Below, piece by piece: positions 48,701 through 49,987 of a stretch of DNA of 64,000 nt. Under the pieces are notes generated by a model, which saw only the letters and a program-made list of their open reading frames with translations, searched no databases and had not been told where the DNA came from. The DNA comes from Shinisaurus crocodilurus (lineage: Eukaryota; Chordata; Lepidosauria; Squamata; Shinisauridae), in contig CM037878.1 in the NCBI GenBank assembly GCA_021292165.1, forward strand, positions 8,424,857-8,488,856, written 5' to 3'. Every line of letters begins with the position of its first letter. Position 1 is the stretch's first letter. The position numbers were made by a program, and so were the translations under genes.

Positions 48701-49609
48701 TCTGGGCCATGGCGTTAGTGTCCCGGCTCCCTCTTAGGAACATAAGAAGCCGCCTTATACCAAGTCAGGCTATTGGTCCATCTAGCTCAGTGTTCTCCAA
48801 CCTTGGGTCCCCAGATGTTTTTGGCCTACTAACTCCCAGCATGCTGGGAGTTGGAGGCCAAAAACATCTGGGGACCCCAAGGTTGGAGAACACTGGTCTA
48901 GCTCAATACTGTCCGTAGCCGCTTTCTCCAACCTGCTGCCCTTCAGAAGTGTGAGACGACAACTCTCATAGCCAGGCGGGGGATGATGGGAGTTGTTGTC
49001 CAACACATCTGGAGGCCTGAACATGGAACCTTTTGCCTTCCAAGCATGTGCTCCACCATGAAGCCATGATGAGCCTTCCCTCAGTGGCGCTGGTGTAGCA
49101 TGAATTGGTGCCTGAGCTTCCTGTGTCCAAGCATTCATTTCTCAAGCCTGGTTGGCATGTAGCCCTTTTTGGCCATAAATGTTATGGGTGTTTCCATCCC
49201 TAGAAACCATCGCTCAGGAGACAAAGCACAAAGAAACAGTCAATGCCATCACTACCGGTGAGTGGAAGCTGGATCCTAGCTCCCCTTTGACGCCCCTTCT
49301 CCACCCGGGCCTGGCACGGTTGTCTGCTTCTGACTGTGCACTAGCTGGGCCATGCCTGTGGCCGCTGATTCTGGCTGCATATTTCCACATCTCACGTGGG
49401 GTGCCGCCTTCAGCAGCACCGTTGTGTTCTCTGCCCTGCCTTTTTCTCTCTTCCCCACTTTAGTCCTGAATCTTGTGAGCCTGGATGCGAAGCCGTCCAA
49501 CATCTACCTGGTGGCATCTGAGATTATGGGGACCGTGGAGCGTGAGCCGTCTTCGGAAAACCTCTTGGACAGATACTTCAGCAGAATCAGAATGATCTGC
49601 AGGAGATGA
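5726..49609 (+). CDS. Maestro heat-like repeat (MROH) family gene, whole coding span
   Basis: The spliced coding sequence has about 20 exons and encodes roughly 916 residues if the putative first exon is right, or 858 from exon 2. Evidence is the set of GT-AG bounded open segments whose phases connect without a break (0-1, 1-0, 0-0, 0-0, 0-1, 1-0, 0-0, 0-2, 2-0, 0-2, 2-2, 2-0, 0-0, four more 0-0 or 0-1 steps, 1-1, 1-stop), summing to 2577 nt from exon 2 to TGA. The protein is alpha-helical and leucine-rich with HEAT-like repeats and no signal peptide or membrane span. Hallmarks of the family are the CD-x5-MW stretch across exons 9-10 and the helical repeats of exons 13-18. MROH proteins are poorly understood; which member this is cannot be settled here. 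Introns hold nearly all the mobile elements listed. Confidence 0.85.
6060..6135. mobile_element. P1 MITE, internally deleted copy
   Basis: Both outer ends are present (CAGTGTTCTCCAACCTTGGG and its complement ending AACATTG), but the centre, including most of the inner arms, is missing, leaving 76 bp. Confidence 0.75.
6280..6502 (+). CDS. MROH gene, exon 2
   Basis: Acceptor GCATTCCCAG precedes GTG AAT GTC; donor GCG G|gtaagt. The exon has 223 nt, entering in phase 0 and leaving in phase 1. It encodes a low-complexity Ser/Pro-rich N-terminal segment (ends ...LASLPRHA) with no repeat motif, as expected for a disordered N-terminal region. The G left over combines with AT of exon 3 to make Asp. 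Confidence 0.7.
6546..6794 (+). mobile_element. Sauria-type SINE
   Basis: Head GTGTGGCGTAGTGGTTAGAG, B-box-like GGTTCGAGTC, the shared body, and an AAATAAAT tail. It starts 43 bp after the exon 2 donor. No clear target duplication. Confidence 0.85.
6930..7122. mobile_element. Palindromic MITE, family P3
   Basis: The outer arms GGCTCCAATGTCAGTG and CACTGACATTGGAGTC, and the inner arms around GGTGCTGAACC and GGTTCAGCACC, form a long imperfect hairpin. Two other copies (8977-9165 and 41527-41735) have the same layout. Confidence 0.65.
7220..7518 (-). mobile_element. 5S-tRNA composite SINE
   Basis: Read on the minus strand, a nearly complete 5S-rRNA-like head (7518-7419; GAAGCTAAGTAGGGCCGGAC, TTAGTACTTGGATGGG) runs directly into a tRNA-like unit (TTTGCATGCAGAGGGTCC, B-box GGTTCGATCC) and a body ending ACTCAGTATAAGGCAGCTTC. 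The same junction (GTAGGGAGGGACC) recurs at 21428 and in part at 14613, so this is a family, not a chance join. Confidence 0.75.
7690..7980 (+). pseudogene. Ty3/gypsy integrase remnant, upstream part
   Basis: Frame-shifted but recognisable integrase-core sequence: a PLPTP-x-GPW block, a DLIMDLPPS block in a second frame, then [14 protein letters not shown] and, after another shift, [18 protein letters not shown]. These match the Ty3/gypsy integrase pattern around the second catalytic Asp. The frame is broken at least twice, so it is dead. A solo LTR interrupts it at 7981, and the SDQGPQ continuation resumes at 8756. Confidence 0.7.
7981..8755 (-). mobile_element. Solo LTR inserted in the gypsy integrase remnant
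   Basis: 775 bp bounded by a perfect 5-bp duplication (gtctc at 7976-7980 and 8756-8760). On the minus strand it begins TGTGGAGAAAGCC and ends GATCCTTCACA, giving TG...CA ends. No internal coding region remains, so it is a solo LTR left by LTR-LTR recombination. A (GT)n run lies near its U3 end. The parent superfamily cannot be assigned; a 5-bp duplication is compatible with Ty3/gypsy and other LTR elements. Confidence 0.75.
8756..8976 (+). pseudogene. Ty3/gypsy integrase remnant, downstream part
   Basis: Resumes with V-S-D-Q-G-P-Q, the gypsy integrase SDxGxQF region, in continuity with the segment that ends at 7980. The frame then degrades into unrecognisable sequence. Confidence 0.5.
8977..9165. 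mobile_element. Palindromic MITE, family P3
   Basis: The outer arms ATTCCTATTTCGGTGGTGCT and ACCCCACCGAAATAGGAGT and the inner arms ATCCATGGTGCTGAAC and CACCGTGGATAGCTCC are self-complementary. Confidence 0.65.
9166..9717. other. Unassigned stretch with a TATA-like motif
   Basis: CTATAAAAGCTGCC at about 9242 resembles an LTR or pol II core promoter, but no LTR boundaries with target duplication were found. A 139-codon minus-strand frame here contains homopolymer-encoded Lys runs and no family resemblance. Palindromic A/T-rich arms occur near 9520-9600. Confidence 0.4.
9718..10060 (-). mobile_element. CR1 LINE, 3' fragment
   Basis: On the minus strand it encodes the last part of the CR1 ORF2 tail (motifs [20 protein letters not shown] and [13 protein letters not shown]), then a 3' UTR ending TTCTATGATTCTATGATG. 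The ATTCTATG octamer repeats are the CR1 3' hallmark. It is 5'-truncated; similarity to CR1 stops near 10060, where a short inverted-repeat segment (10060-10218) begins. Confidence 0.85.
10219..10826 (-). mobile_element. CR1 LINE, 3' part with reverse-transcriptase C-terminus
   Basis: A second CR1 copy in the same orientation, longer than its neighbour. The frame 10822-10436 covers the region downstream of the RT catalytic core ([32 protein letters not shown]) and is then interrupted before the tail. 5'-truncated, as is usual for CR1. Confidence 0.85.
11002..11698. mobile_element. hAT element with CAGGGCCGGATTAA termini
   Basis: Termini CAGGGCCGGATTAA and TTAATCCGGCCCTG are flanked by a perfect 8-bp duplication gtcctcag. 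The 697-bp interior is close to that of the copy at 52777-53458 (reverse orientation). It contains a possible decayed transposase C-terminus (a CESERSFAR stretch on the minus strand, reminiscent of the ERSFS motif of the hAT dimerisation domain), but frames are broken. Confidence 0.8.
11956..12065 (+). CDS. MROH gene, exon 3
   Basis: Acceptor CTGTTCTAG; donor AGC CAG|gtagca. The exon has 110 nt, phase 1 to phase 0. After a Ser-rich start it encodes a helical segment ([18 protein letters not shown]) that opens the folded part of the protein. Confidence 0.75.
12340..12479 (+). mobile_element. CR1 LINE, short 3' end
   Basis: Starts in the last ORF2 codons (GCATTCAAGGTGCAGCTAGA) and ends with ATTCTATGATTCTATGATTC. 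Confidence 0.8.
12720..13024 (+). mobile_element. CR1-clade LINE 3' end with TTATGTTC tail
   Basis: A 3' UTR reading GAATGCTGGACTAGATGGAC is followed by octamer repeats CTTATGTTCTTATGTTC. The octamer-type tail resembles CR1/L3 elements. A second, more diverged copy is at 34650-34945. Confidence 0.6.
13217..13452. repeat. Tandem pair of palindromic MITEs (GGGTTCAGACAACA ends)
   Basis: Two head-to-tail hairpins (13217-13321 and about 13349-13452) share the ends CTGGGTTCAGACAAC and GTTGTCTGAACCCAG, with inner arms of GGGTTGTTGTTGAAA type. Any arm can pair with any other complementary arm, giving alternative foldbacks. No target duplication was seen. Confidence 0.7.
13489..13559. mobile_element. 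P1 MITE, right half only
   Basis: Contains the right arm from GCTGGGGTATGCTGGGAG to the terminus GGTTGGAGAACACTG; the left arm is absent. Confidence 0.75.
13864..13989 (+). CDS. MROH gene, exon 4
   Basis: Acceptor GCTTTATAG (weak pyrimidine tract); strong donor CTC AAG|gtaagt. The exon has 126 nt, phase 0 to 0. It encodes an amphipathic segment (...[16 protein letters not shown]). Confidence 0.75.
14028..14419. mobile_element. Non-autonomous hAT element
   Basis: Termini CAGGGGTGGGTAACTTC and GTTGCCCACCCTTG are flanked by gtgtaaac and atgtaaac (7 of 8). The copy starts 39 bp after the exon 4 donor. The interior contains C and G homopolymer runs. Confidence 0.7.
14613..14802 (+). mobile_element. 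5S-tRNA composite SINE (tRNA-like part), split by hAT
   Basis: The tRNA-like unit (TTTGCATGCAGAAGGTCC, B-box GGTTCGATCC) and its body run to GACTCAGTATAAGG, where a hAT element interrupts it. The tail resumes at 16680 as GTATAAGACC...TTCCTATGTTCCTATGTTCC. Only a trace of the 5S part remains at the 5' end (GATGTAGGGAGGGACC). Confidence 0.75.
14963..15819. mobile_element. hAT family H element nested in the outer copy, with GC-rich palindromic cargo
   Basis: Starts CAGGGATGGGGACTCGG and ends AACATCCCTG, flanked by a perfect 8-bp duplication acgagtcc (14955-14962 and 15820-15827), inside the left subterminal zone of the outer element. Its cargo (about 15094-15690) is extremely GC-rich: CTC/CCG and GGC/GGA runs, a long inverted repeat centred near 15310 (arms containing CGCTCTGTTTTTGGCGGGG and its complement), and a second one centred near 15638. 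Open frames across it are low-complexity Arg/Gly/Ala runs, not genes. Confidence 0.8.
16188..16487 (-). pseudogene. hAT transposase C-terminal fragment
   Basis: A 99-codon frame whose second half matches the hAT C-terminal dimerisation domain: [18 protein letters not shown] followed by the [16 protein letters not shown] block, where families typically have S-x-x-ERxFS ... R-x-R-L ... L-x-x-L-F-L. The N-terminal zinc-finger and DDE catalytic regions are missing, so it cannot be active. Part of the same DNA is kept in the element at 42010-42557. Confidence 0.75.
16706..17140 (+). mobile_element. Unassigned stretch followed by a 5S-headed SINE with CR1 tail
   Basis: 16706-16968 holds nothing I can recognise. 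16969-17136 is a 5S-headed SINE (GGCTTACGCTGGCTCAGC, CTTGGATGGGAGACC) with a CR1-type 3' part ending TCTATGATCTATGAAATCT; its 5S A-box region has a small deletion. Confidence 0.65.
17614..17677. mobile_element. P1 MITE, left half only
   Basis: CAGTGTTCTCCAACCTTGGG to AGCATGCCCCAGC; the right arm is missing. Upstream, 17540-17606 is a scrap of family G. Confidence 0.75.
17887..17991 (+). CDS. MROH gene, exon 5
   Basis: Strong acceptor TTGCTTTACCGTTCCAG; donor GCC AAA|gtgagt. The exon has 105 nt, phase 0 to 0, encoding ...[19 protein letters not shown], a helical repeat unit. Confidence 0.8.
18072..18122 (+). repeat. (GT)n microsatellite
   Basis: Imperfect GT dinucleotide run with GTCTGT interruptions. 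Confidence 0.9.
18356..18620 (-). repeat. LINE-like 3' end, unidentified
   Basis: Reversed tail (ATTT)n and TATACCCCGCTCTTCAGCC are followed by GTCCCTGCCCTCAGGCTCAC and A-rich DNA. This resembles the 3' end of an interspersed repeat in minus orientation; a shorter related piece lies near 47958-48010. Confidence 0.45.
18652..18895 (+). repeat. Tandem duplication, two units of about 120 bp
   Basis: Unit 1 (18652-18777) and unit 2 (18778-18895) share TTTGTAGCTGGAGTCAGTC, CCACCCTCCCTGGCCAGGTG and CTAGATGGTCTCCAGGCC. Unit 2 has a small deletion after the GGTGTAATGA block. Confidence 0.85.
19090..19422. mobile_element. hAT family H, rearranged copy
   Basis: CAGGAATGTTGAGAGGTCTC opens a left subterminal array that breaks off at GGCTTAAATAAA and joins directly to the right-end unit (ends TTCAACATCCCTG at 19390, then GGCTGTGCCAGAAGGAGTGG). 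The middle of the element is deleted. No target duplication is evident. Confidence 0.75.
19734..19866 (+). CDS. MROH gene, exon 6
   Basis: A C-rich tract (CCCCCCCCCCCAG) forms the acceptor; donor CAA AAG A|gtaaga. The exon has 133 nt, phase 0 to 1, encoding a Cys-rich helical unit ([20 protein letters not shown]). Confidence 0.8.
20370..20479 (+). CDS. MROH gene, exon 7
   Basis: Acceptor TGTTTCTTGAG; donor ACC ATG|gtaact. The exon has 110 nt, phase 1 to 0; the first two bases (GC) complete a Ser codon with exon 6. It encodes an acidic segment containing [14 protein letters not shown]. Confidence 0.7.
20580..21640 (+). mobile_element. 5S-tRNA composite SINE, split by CR1 and hAT
   Basis: 5S-like 5' part at 20580-20613 (CCGATCTCTCATCTGATCTC), then foreign DNA, then 5S resumes at 21360 (AGCTAAGCAGGGTCAGGCC, TTAGTACTTGGATGGG) and passes into the tRNA-like unit (about 21428) and the tail ACTCAGTATAAGGCAGCTTC. 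The intruder is a CR1 3' tail (20614-20652 plus 21310-21359), itself split by the hAT at 20653-21309. Confidence 0.75.
20653..21309. mobile_element. hAT family H, internally deleted copy in a CR1 tail
   Basis: CAGGGATGGGGACTCGG to TCAACATCCCTG, flanked by ctcatagg / cttatagg (7 of 8). The interior keeps the CTGCCTGCC-rich segment but no transposase. Confidence 0.85.
21641..21965 (-). mobile_element. Family G hAT-like element, partial
   Basis: Reverse-oriented blocks (CCCCAGCAGGGAACCACAGC, a GAGCAGGAGCAGGAGCAGGA run, CCCAAGGGCCTGCAAAAAGC) in the order expected for family G. Confidence 0.5.
21966..23012. other. Unassigned intronic stretch
   Basis: No exon recognised. A P1 end fragment (GGTTGGAGAACACTG) lies at 22555-22569, and a (TG)n microsatellite spans about 22731-22772. 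Confidence 0.5.
23013..23159. mobile_element. Non-autonomous hAT MITE
   Basis: Ends CAGGGCTTTTTTTTCTGG and CCAGAAAAAAAGCACTG are flanked by a perfect 8-bp duplication cccaaaac. 147 bp, no coding capacity. Confidence 0.85.
23172..23590 (+). mobile_element. CR1 LINE, 3' fragment
   Basis: An in-frame piece of the ORF2 tail ([20 protein letters not shown] ... HLSGML, then stop) is followed by a 3' UTR with a slightly expanded tail TTTCTATGATTTCTATGATT. Confidence 0.9.
23591..24604. other. Unassigned intronic stretch
   Basis: Contains a short GTGTGTATACACG run near 23890, an AT-rich segment with repeated AAAATGCACAC motifs (24060-24260) that recurs in looser form near 39950, and one arm of a P2-type MITE at about 24270-24320. 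No exon seen. Confidence 0.5.
24605..24754 (+). CDS. MROH gene, exon 8
   Basis: Acceptor TTTTTTTTTTAG; donor GTG AAG|gtaaag. The exon has 150 nt, phase 0 to 0, encoding ...[20 protein letters not shown]..., a helix pair typical of the HEAT-like repeats. Confidence 0.85.
25085..25623 (-). mobile_element. Two adjacent family G elements, first one split by a SINE
   Basis: 25085-25228 and 25460-25534 are reverse-oriented family G blocks interrupted by a Sauria SINE. A second reverse-oriented copy begins near 25535 (GGATGGGGTGCCAGCCC) and is cut at 25623 by a copia element; it resumes at 29378. Confidence 0.55.
25229..25459 (-). mobile_element. Sauria-type SINE
   Basis: Reverse orientation: ATTTATAGCCCGCCTTTTTT, then CACCCAGTGAGTTTCATGGC, then the B-box complement region and GCCACTACGCCACAC. 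Inserted in a family G element. Confidence 0.85.
25624..29377 (-). mobile_element. Decayed Ty1/copia retrotransposon
   Basis: On the minus strand, in order from the LTR: an integrase piece ([13 protein letters not shown], about 27640-27594, then a block ending [12 protein letters not shown] near 27420), a reverse-transcriptase YVDD-like region near 26215-26190, and the strongly diagnostic copia motif [11 protein letters not shown] at 25899-25867. Many stops and frameshifts break the frame. One 310-bp LTR remains at the 5' side; the 3' LTR is missing or almost entirely deleted. The flanks ttccc and tcccc look like a 5-bp duplication, and family G sequence is continuous across the insertion. 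Confidence 0.75.
29068..29377 (-). repeat. 5' LTR of the copia element
   Basis: Minus strand: begins TGTTAGGTTTTGGTATGG and ends AAATTCTCACA, followed at once by TCGGTTATGGGCCCAGGA, a possible primer-binding region. TG...CA ends are present. Confidence 0.6.
29378..29700 (-). mobile_element. Family G element, continuation after copia
   Basis: Reverse-oriented CATCACTGCTTCCACCACTG, GACAACACACAGTAGCC and CCCCAGCAGGGGCCTGCTG blocks complete the copy interrupted at 25623. It ends just upstream of the exon 9 acceptor. Confidence 0.65.
29728..29882 (+). CDS. MROH gene, exon 9
   Basis: Acceptor CATCCTCCTTCCAG. The likely donor is GAC TG|gtcatc, phase 2, which joins exon 10 to read CD-CSASAMW, keeping the spacing from CD to the conserved Trp seen in MROH relatives. 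The exon has 155 nt, phase 0 to 2. The donor matches the consensus poorly, and the (ATT)n array starts at intron position +5. A better donor with the same phase lies 86 nt further on, inside L2-derived DNA. It encodes [19 protein letters not shown]. Confidence 0.75.
29883..30431 (+). repeat. Minisatellite: three units of (ATT)n plus L2 tail plus unique DNA
   Basis: Three consecutive units, 184 and 187 bp apart by the marker TTACATTTATTAAATTAATC (29927, 30111, about 30298). Each contains an ATT run, the L2 3' tail CGCCCATCTGGC, a splice-donor-like CCGGTAAGAGG, and TGCCTGGCGGGGAAGGAAGG. Confidence 0.9.
30854..30960. mobile_element. P1 MITE, left inner arm deleted
   Basis: CAGTGTTCTCCAACCTTGGG to GTTGGAGAACACTG, with a 107-bp asymmetric palindrome. 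Flanks ctctaggc and cctaggtg are poorly matched. Confidence 0.8.
31287..31867. mobile_element. hAT family H, deleted copy
   Basis: CAGGGATGTTGAAGAGTCC to GAGTCCCCATCCCTG, flanked by catctgtc / catctgcc (7 of 8). 581 bp, ending 67 bp before exon 10. Confidence 0.85.
31935..32076 (+). CDS. MROH gene, exon 10
   Basis: Acceptor CCCAACCTGCAG; donor TTG GCT|gtaagt. The exon has 142 nt, phase 2 to 0. It encodes [12 protein letters not shown]...[11 protein letters not shown], including the Met-Trp that MROH proteins conserve. Confidence 0.85.
32974..33053. mobile_element. P1 MITE, right arm truncated
   Basis: 80 bp, CAGTGTTCTCCAACCTTGGG to GGTTGGAGAACACTG, flanked by a perfect 8-bp duplication gtctaaga. 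Confidence 0.9.
33139..33303. mobile_element. Non-autonomous hAT element
   Basis: Ends CAGGGCAGGTGCAAGGCAG and AGCATCGGCCCTG are flanked by a perfect 8-bp duplication ctgatgtc. Same family as 40588-40763, opposite orientation. Confidence 0.85.
33610..33722 (+). mobile_element. 5S-headed SINE with CR1 tail, head truncated
   Basis: Starts in the 5S C-box (TTATTTGGATGGGAGACC) and continues into the CR1 tail (GGGTTGGACTCGATGGCC, TCTATGATCTATGAAATC). Confidence 0.65.
33874..34070 (+). CDS. MROH gene, exon 11
   Basis: Acceptor ACCTTCCTTGCAG; donor CCT TTG AG|gtgccc (weak at +3 to +6). The exon has 197 nt, phase 0 to 2, the longest internal exon after exon 2. It encodes [11 protein letters not shown]...[11 protein letters not shown]...IYWRTC. 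Confidence 0.85.
34319..34454. mobile_element. Palindromic hAT MITE, variant P1b
   Basis: The ends CAGGGCTCTCCAACCTTGGG and GTTGGAGAGCCCTG differ from P1 in the outermost bases. The flanks gtttagtc / gttttagtc match apart from one base insertion. The arms carry CCTACAGCTCCCAGCATAC and ATTCTGGGAGCTGT. Confidence 0.8.
34497..34650. mobile_element. Palindromic MITE, family P2
   Basis: Imperfect hairpin with arms AACCTTCCTCAACTTGGTGC and ACCAGGTTGGGGAAGGCTGG and inner CCAGATGTGTTGGACTGTG. Other P2 copies: 35829, 36274, 43910, 48919, 50245 and 62084. Confidence 0.65.
34651..35357 (+). mobile_element. CR1-clade LINE 3' end, then unassigned intron
   Basis: 34651-34945 is a diverged copy of the element at 12720 (GAATGCCGGACTAGATAGGC, ending TTCTTATGTTA). 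34946-35357 holds nothing I recognise before the exon 12 acceptor. Confidence 0.5.
35358..35495 (+). CDS. MROH gene, exon 12
   Basis: Acceptor GGTTCTGTGCGCAG; donor GCT AG|gtaagc. The exon has 138 nt, phase 2 to 2, with Arg codons split over both junctions. It encodes [13 protein letters not shown]...[12 protein letters not shown]. Confidence 0.8.
35583..35729. mobile_element. Palindromic hAT MITE, variant P1b
   Basis: GGGCTCTCCAACCTTGGGTC to GGTTGGAGATCCCTG, with arms CTACAGCTCCCAGAATCCC and GCTGGGAGCTGTAGGCC. GGATAGAG occurs on both flanks. Confidence 0.75.
35829..36410. mobile_element. Two P2-type palindromic MITEs
   Basis: Copy 1 (about 35829-35969) pairs CAGCCTTCCCCAACCTGGTG with ACCAGGTTGGGGAAAGCTGC. 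Copy 2 (about 36274-36410) pairs GCAGCCTTCCCCAAGCTTGG with GACCCAAGGTTTGCAAAGGC. The DNA between (35970-36273) is unassigned. Confidence 0.6.
36411..37072. other. Unassigned intronic stretch
   Basis: No exon or repeat terminus recognised before the exon 13 acceptor. Confidence 0.5.
37073..37181 (+). CDS. MROH gene, exon 13
   Basis: Acceptor ATCTTTCAATGACAG; donor GTT GAG|gtgagc. The exon has 109 nt, phase 2 to 0, encoding [18 protein letters not shown]...VMTFLVE, a clear HEAT-like helix pair. Confidence 0.85.
37182..37764. other. Unassigned stretch with TATA-like motif
   Basis: GAGTATAAAAGGGCTTCC near 37420 is a good core-promoter match and could be part of an LTR, but no bounded element with duplication was found. 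Confidence 0.4.
37765..37993 (-). mobile_element. Sauria-type SINE, 5'-truncated
   Basis: Reverse orientation: (ATTT)n, ATACCCCGCCTTTTTTTCTG, then the shared body. It stops inside the tRNA-like head at AGTCCCAGTCC, so the A-box is missing, and there it meets L1 sequence without a gap. Confidence 0.85.
37994..38820 (-). mobile_element. L1 LINE, ORF2 3' end
   Basis: On the minus strand around 38640-38450 it encodes the L1 ORF2 C-terminal pattern [13 protein letters not shown] followed by CRRC, then [18 protein letters not shown], with stops in the frame. This matches the Cys-containing C-terminal domain of L1 proteins. Both ends are truncated; the 3' UTR-like AT-rich DNA runs into the SINE. 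Confidence 0.75.
38821..39440 (-). mobile_element. (CA)n microsatellite and diverged L2 fragment
   Basis: (CA)n at about 38863-38888. From about 39120 to 39300 the minus strand resembles L2 (GAGGAAATTCCACAAGTGTG, GCCACCACTGAAAAGGCCC), the same blocks as in the better copy near 43190. A CTATAAAAGGGCCTCC motif lies at 39364. Confidence 0.5.
39659..39795. mobile_element. P1 MITE (full copy)
   Basis: 137-bp near-perfect palindrome flanked by a perfect 8-bp duplication ctctatgg. Confidence 0.9.
39796..40424. other. Unassigned AT-rich interspersed repeat
   Basis: Repeated motifs of the type TGCATTTTGGGGCAGA and CCTAATATATGTATTTTC. Looser relatives occur at 24060-24260, 17140-17440 and 63655-63795, so this is probably an old repeat that I cannot classify. 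Confidence 0.45.
40425..40565 (+). CDS. MROH gene, exon 14
   Basis: Acceptor CTCATTCTAG; donor GAG AAG|gtaaga. The exon has 141 nt, phase 0 to 0, encoding [19 protein letters not shown]...[12 protein letters not shown]. Confidence 0.85.
40588..40763. mobile_element. Non-autonomous hAT element
   Basis: Ends CAGGGCCGGTGCTACC and CTTGCACCAGCCCTG are flanked by a perfect 8-bp duplication tctaccag. It starts 22 bp into the intron after exon 14. Confidence 0.9.
40931..41526. other. Possible MITE plus unassigned DNA
   Basis: Weak inverted ends GGGTGCTTCCAGGTGGAC (about 40944) and ATTTGGAGGTGCCCCTAG (about 41177-41194) suggest a MITE; the following DNA has repeats of CTACTCAGAAGTAAGCA type up to about 41490. 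Confidence 0.35.
41527..41735. mobile_element. Palindromic MITE, family P3
   Basis: Arms TCCAATGTCAGCGGGGCTGC and GCAGCCCCACTGACATCGGA, with inner arms TCTGAACTTTAAAGGA and CTCCTTTAAAGTTCAGACT. Confidence 0.75.
42010..42557. mobile_element. hAT family H, deleted copy retaining transposase DNA
   Basis: CAGGGATGTTGAAGAGTCC to GAGTCCCCATCCCTG. From about 42208 to 42400 it keeps the 5' part of the DNA that encodes the transposase C-terminus in the 14803-16679 element (shared ACACAGAGTAATCTCAGGTC). No target duplication is visible. Confidence 0.8.
42670..42846 (+). CDS. MROH gene, exon 15
   Basis: Acceptor CTGCCTGCTGCAG; donor GAT GAT|gtgagt. The exon has 177 nt, phase 0 to 0, encoding [20 protein letters not shown]...[10 protein letters not shown], a full HEAT-like repeat. 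Confidence 0.85.
42950..43600 (-). mobile_element. L2 LINE, 3' part of ORF2
   Basis: The minus-strand frame 43588-43097 encodes the L2 ORF2 C-terminus ([53 protein letters not shown]), open over 163 codons. The 3' UTR ends in a (GAT)n tail at about 42952-42999. It is 5'-truncated near 43600. Confidence 0.9.
43601..44308. other. Intronic stretch with (AC)n and a P2 MITE
   Basis: (AC)n at about 43793-43820; a P2-type MITE at about 43910-44020 (AACCTTCCCCAATCTGATGC). Otherwise unassigned. Confidence 0.5.
44309..44450 (-). mobile_element. 5S-headed SINE with CR1 tail
   Basis: Reverse orientation: ATAGAGTTGGAAGGGGCC, GAGTCCAACCCC, then GGGTCTCCCATCCAAGTAAT and CTGCTTAGCTTTCCACGCTC (5S-derived). 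The first bases of the 5S head are missing. Confidence 0.65.
44631..44786 (+). CDS. MROH gene, exon 16
   Basis: Acceptor TCCTTTCTTGGCACAG; donor ACC CAG|gtaggc. The exon has 156 nt, phase 0 to 0, encoding [20 protein letters not shown] and ...[11 protein letters not shown]. The K-VR-AA-I-F pattern is characteristic of the C-terminal HEAT-like repeats of this family. A hAT element starts 13 bp into the following intron. Confidence 0.9.
44799..45576. mobile_element. hAT family H, deleted copy near a splice donor
   Basis: CAGGGATGGGGACTCGG to CTTCAACATCCCTG, flanked by a perfect 8-bp duplication gctgccag (44791-44798 and 45577-45584). It lacks transposase DNA but keeps the CTGCCTGCC-rich region. 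Confidence 0.9.
45577..46000 (+). mobile_element. Family G hAT-like element, partial
   Basis: GCAGGCCCTTGGGCGAGACG, CCTCCCTCAGTGAATC, a (CAT)n run at about 45698-45737, and ACAAGCAGGTTGCAACAGGG in family G order. Confidence 0.5.
46109..46178. mobile_element. P1 MITE, left half only
   Basis: CAGTGTTCTCCAACCGTGGG to GCATGCCCCAGCCAGC; no right arm. Confidence 0.75.
46255..46978 (+). mobile_element. CR1 LINE, 3' part
   Basis: Frame-shifted ORF2 tail ([20 protein letters not shown] and [15 protein letters not shown]), then a 3' UTR ending CTATTCTATGATTCTATG. More diverged than the 55440 copy. Confidence 0.9.
46979..47463. other. Short (AC)n and unassigned intron
   Basis: (AC)n at about 46984-47001. 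The remainder up to the exon 17 acceptor shows no recognisable feature. Confidence 0.5.
47464..47562 (+). CDS. MROH gene, exon 17
   Basis: Acceptor CTCTCCTGCAG; donor AGC CTG|gtgagt. The exon has 99 nt, phase 0 to 0, encoding [20 protein letters not shown]. Confidence 0.85.
47768..47873 (+). CDS. MROH gene, exon 18 (GC donor)
   Basis: Acceptor CTGCCGCCTCCCAG. The exon has 106 nt, phase 0 to 1, encoding [20 protein letters not shown]. The exon must end CTG TTA G|gcaagc: no GT donor nearby preserves the frame into exon 19, while GC gives G + AA = Glu. The flanking context (TAG|GCAAGC) fits the known GC-AG intron consensus. Confidence 0.8.
47874..48734. other. Unassigned intronic stretch
   Basis: Contains an interspersed-repeat-like piece near 47958-48010 (CCCTGCCCCATGGAGCTTAC) and G runs near 48462 and 48664. 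No exon seen. Confidence 0.5.
48735..48915 (-). mobile_element. Composite-SINE 3' end split by a P1 MITE
   Basis: On the minus strand, the 3' end of the tRNA-like SINE (GGTATAAGGCGGCTTCTTAT) spans 48735-48787 and its remainder lies at 48896-48915. The P1 MITE at 48788-48895 sits between, with duplication atctagct / gtctagct (7 of 8). Confidence 0.7.
48788..48895. mobile_element. P1 MITE, short palindrome
   Basis: 108 bp, CAGTGTTCTCCAACCTTGGG to GGTTGGAGAACACTG; the central arms are shortened so that CCCAGCATGCTGGG forms the apex. A P2-type MITE follows at about 48919-49015. Confidence 0.85.
49204..49257 (+). CDS. MROH gene, exon 19
   Basis: Acceptor GTTTCCATCCCTAG; donor ACT ACC G|gtgagt. 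The exon has 54 nt, phase 1 to 1, encoding [18 protein letters not shown]. Confidence 0.8.
49464..49609 (+). CDS. MROH gene, exon 20 (terminal, stop codon)
   Basis: Acceptor CTTCCCCACTTTAG. The frame enters in phase 1 and ends with TGA at 49607-49609, encoding [20 protein letters not shown]...[12 protein letters not shown]. The 3' UTR follows; the first AATAAA is at 50635. Confidence 0.85.
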
Positions 49610-49851
49610 GAGCTGCTTTTTGGGGGGGAGGCGGGGAGAGGTAAATATTGGGCAACAGGCTTGTTTTCTCCCCCCCACCCCCTTTTTATCCAGCAAATTT
49701 AGACCAAAAAGAAACTGGGCCCAGTGGGGGGATTAACTGTTAACAGTAGGTTGGGGAAGGTTGGTCCAGGGCCTGCCCCATCCAAGCCAGATTCTGTCCT
49801 GGGTCCACTCTGCCTGGCACCATCACCATCCTGAACCTCTAGCCACTAAAG

Positions 49852-49987
49852 CAGTGTTCTCCAACCTTGGGTCCCCAGTTGTTTTTTGGCCTACAACTCC
49901 CAGCATGCCCCAGCCAGCGTAGCTGGCTGGGGCATGCTGGGAGTTGTAGGCCAAAAACATCTGGGGGCCCAAGGTTGGAGAACACTG
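49852..49987. mobile_element. P1 MITE (full copy)
   Basis: 136-bp near-perfect palindrome flanked by a perfect 8-bp duplication cactaaag. Confidence 0.95.
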
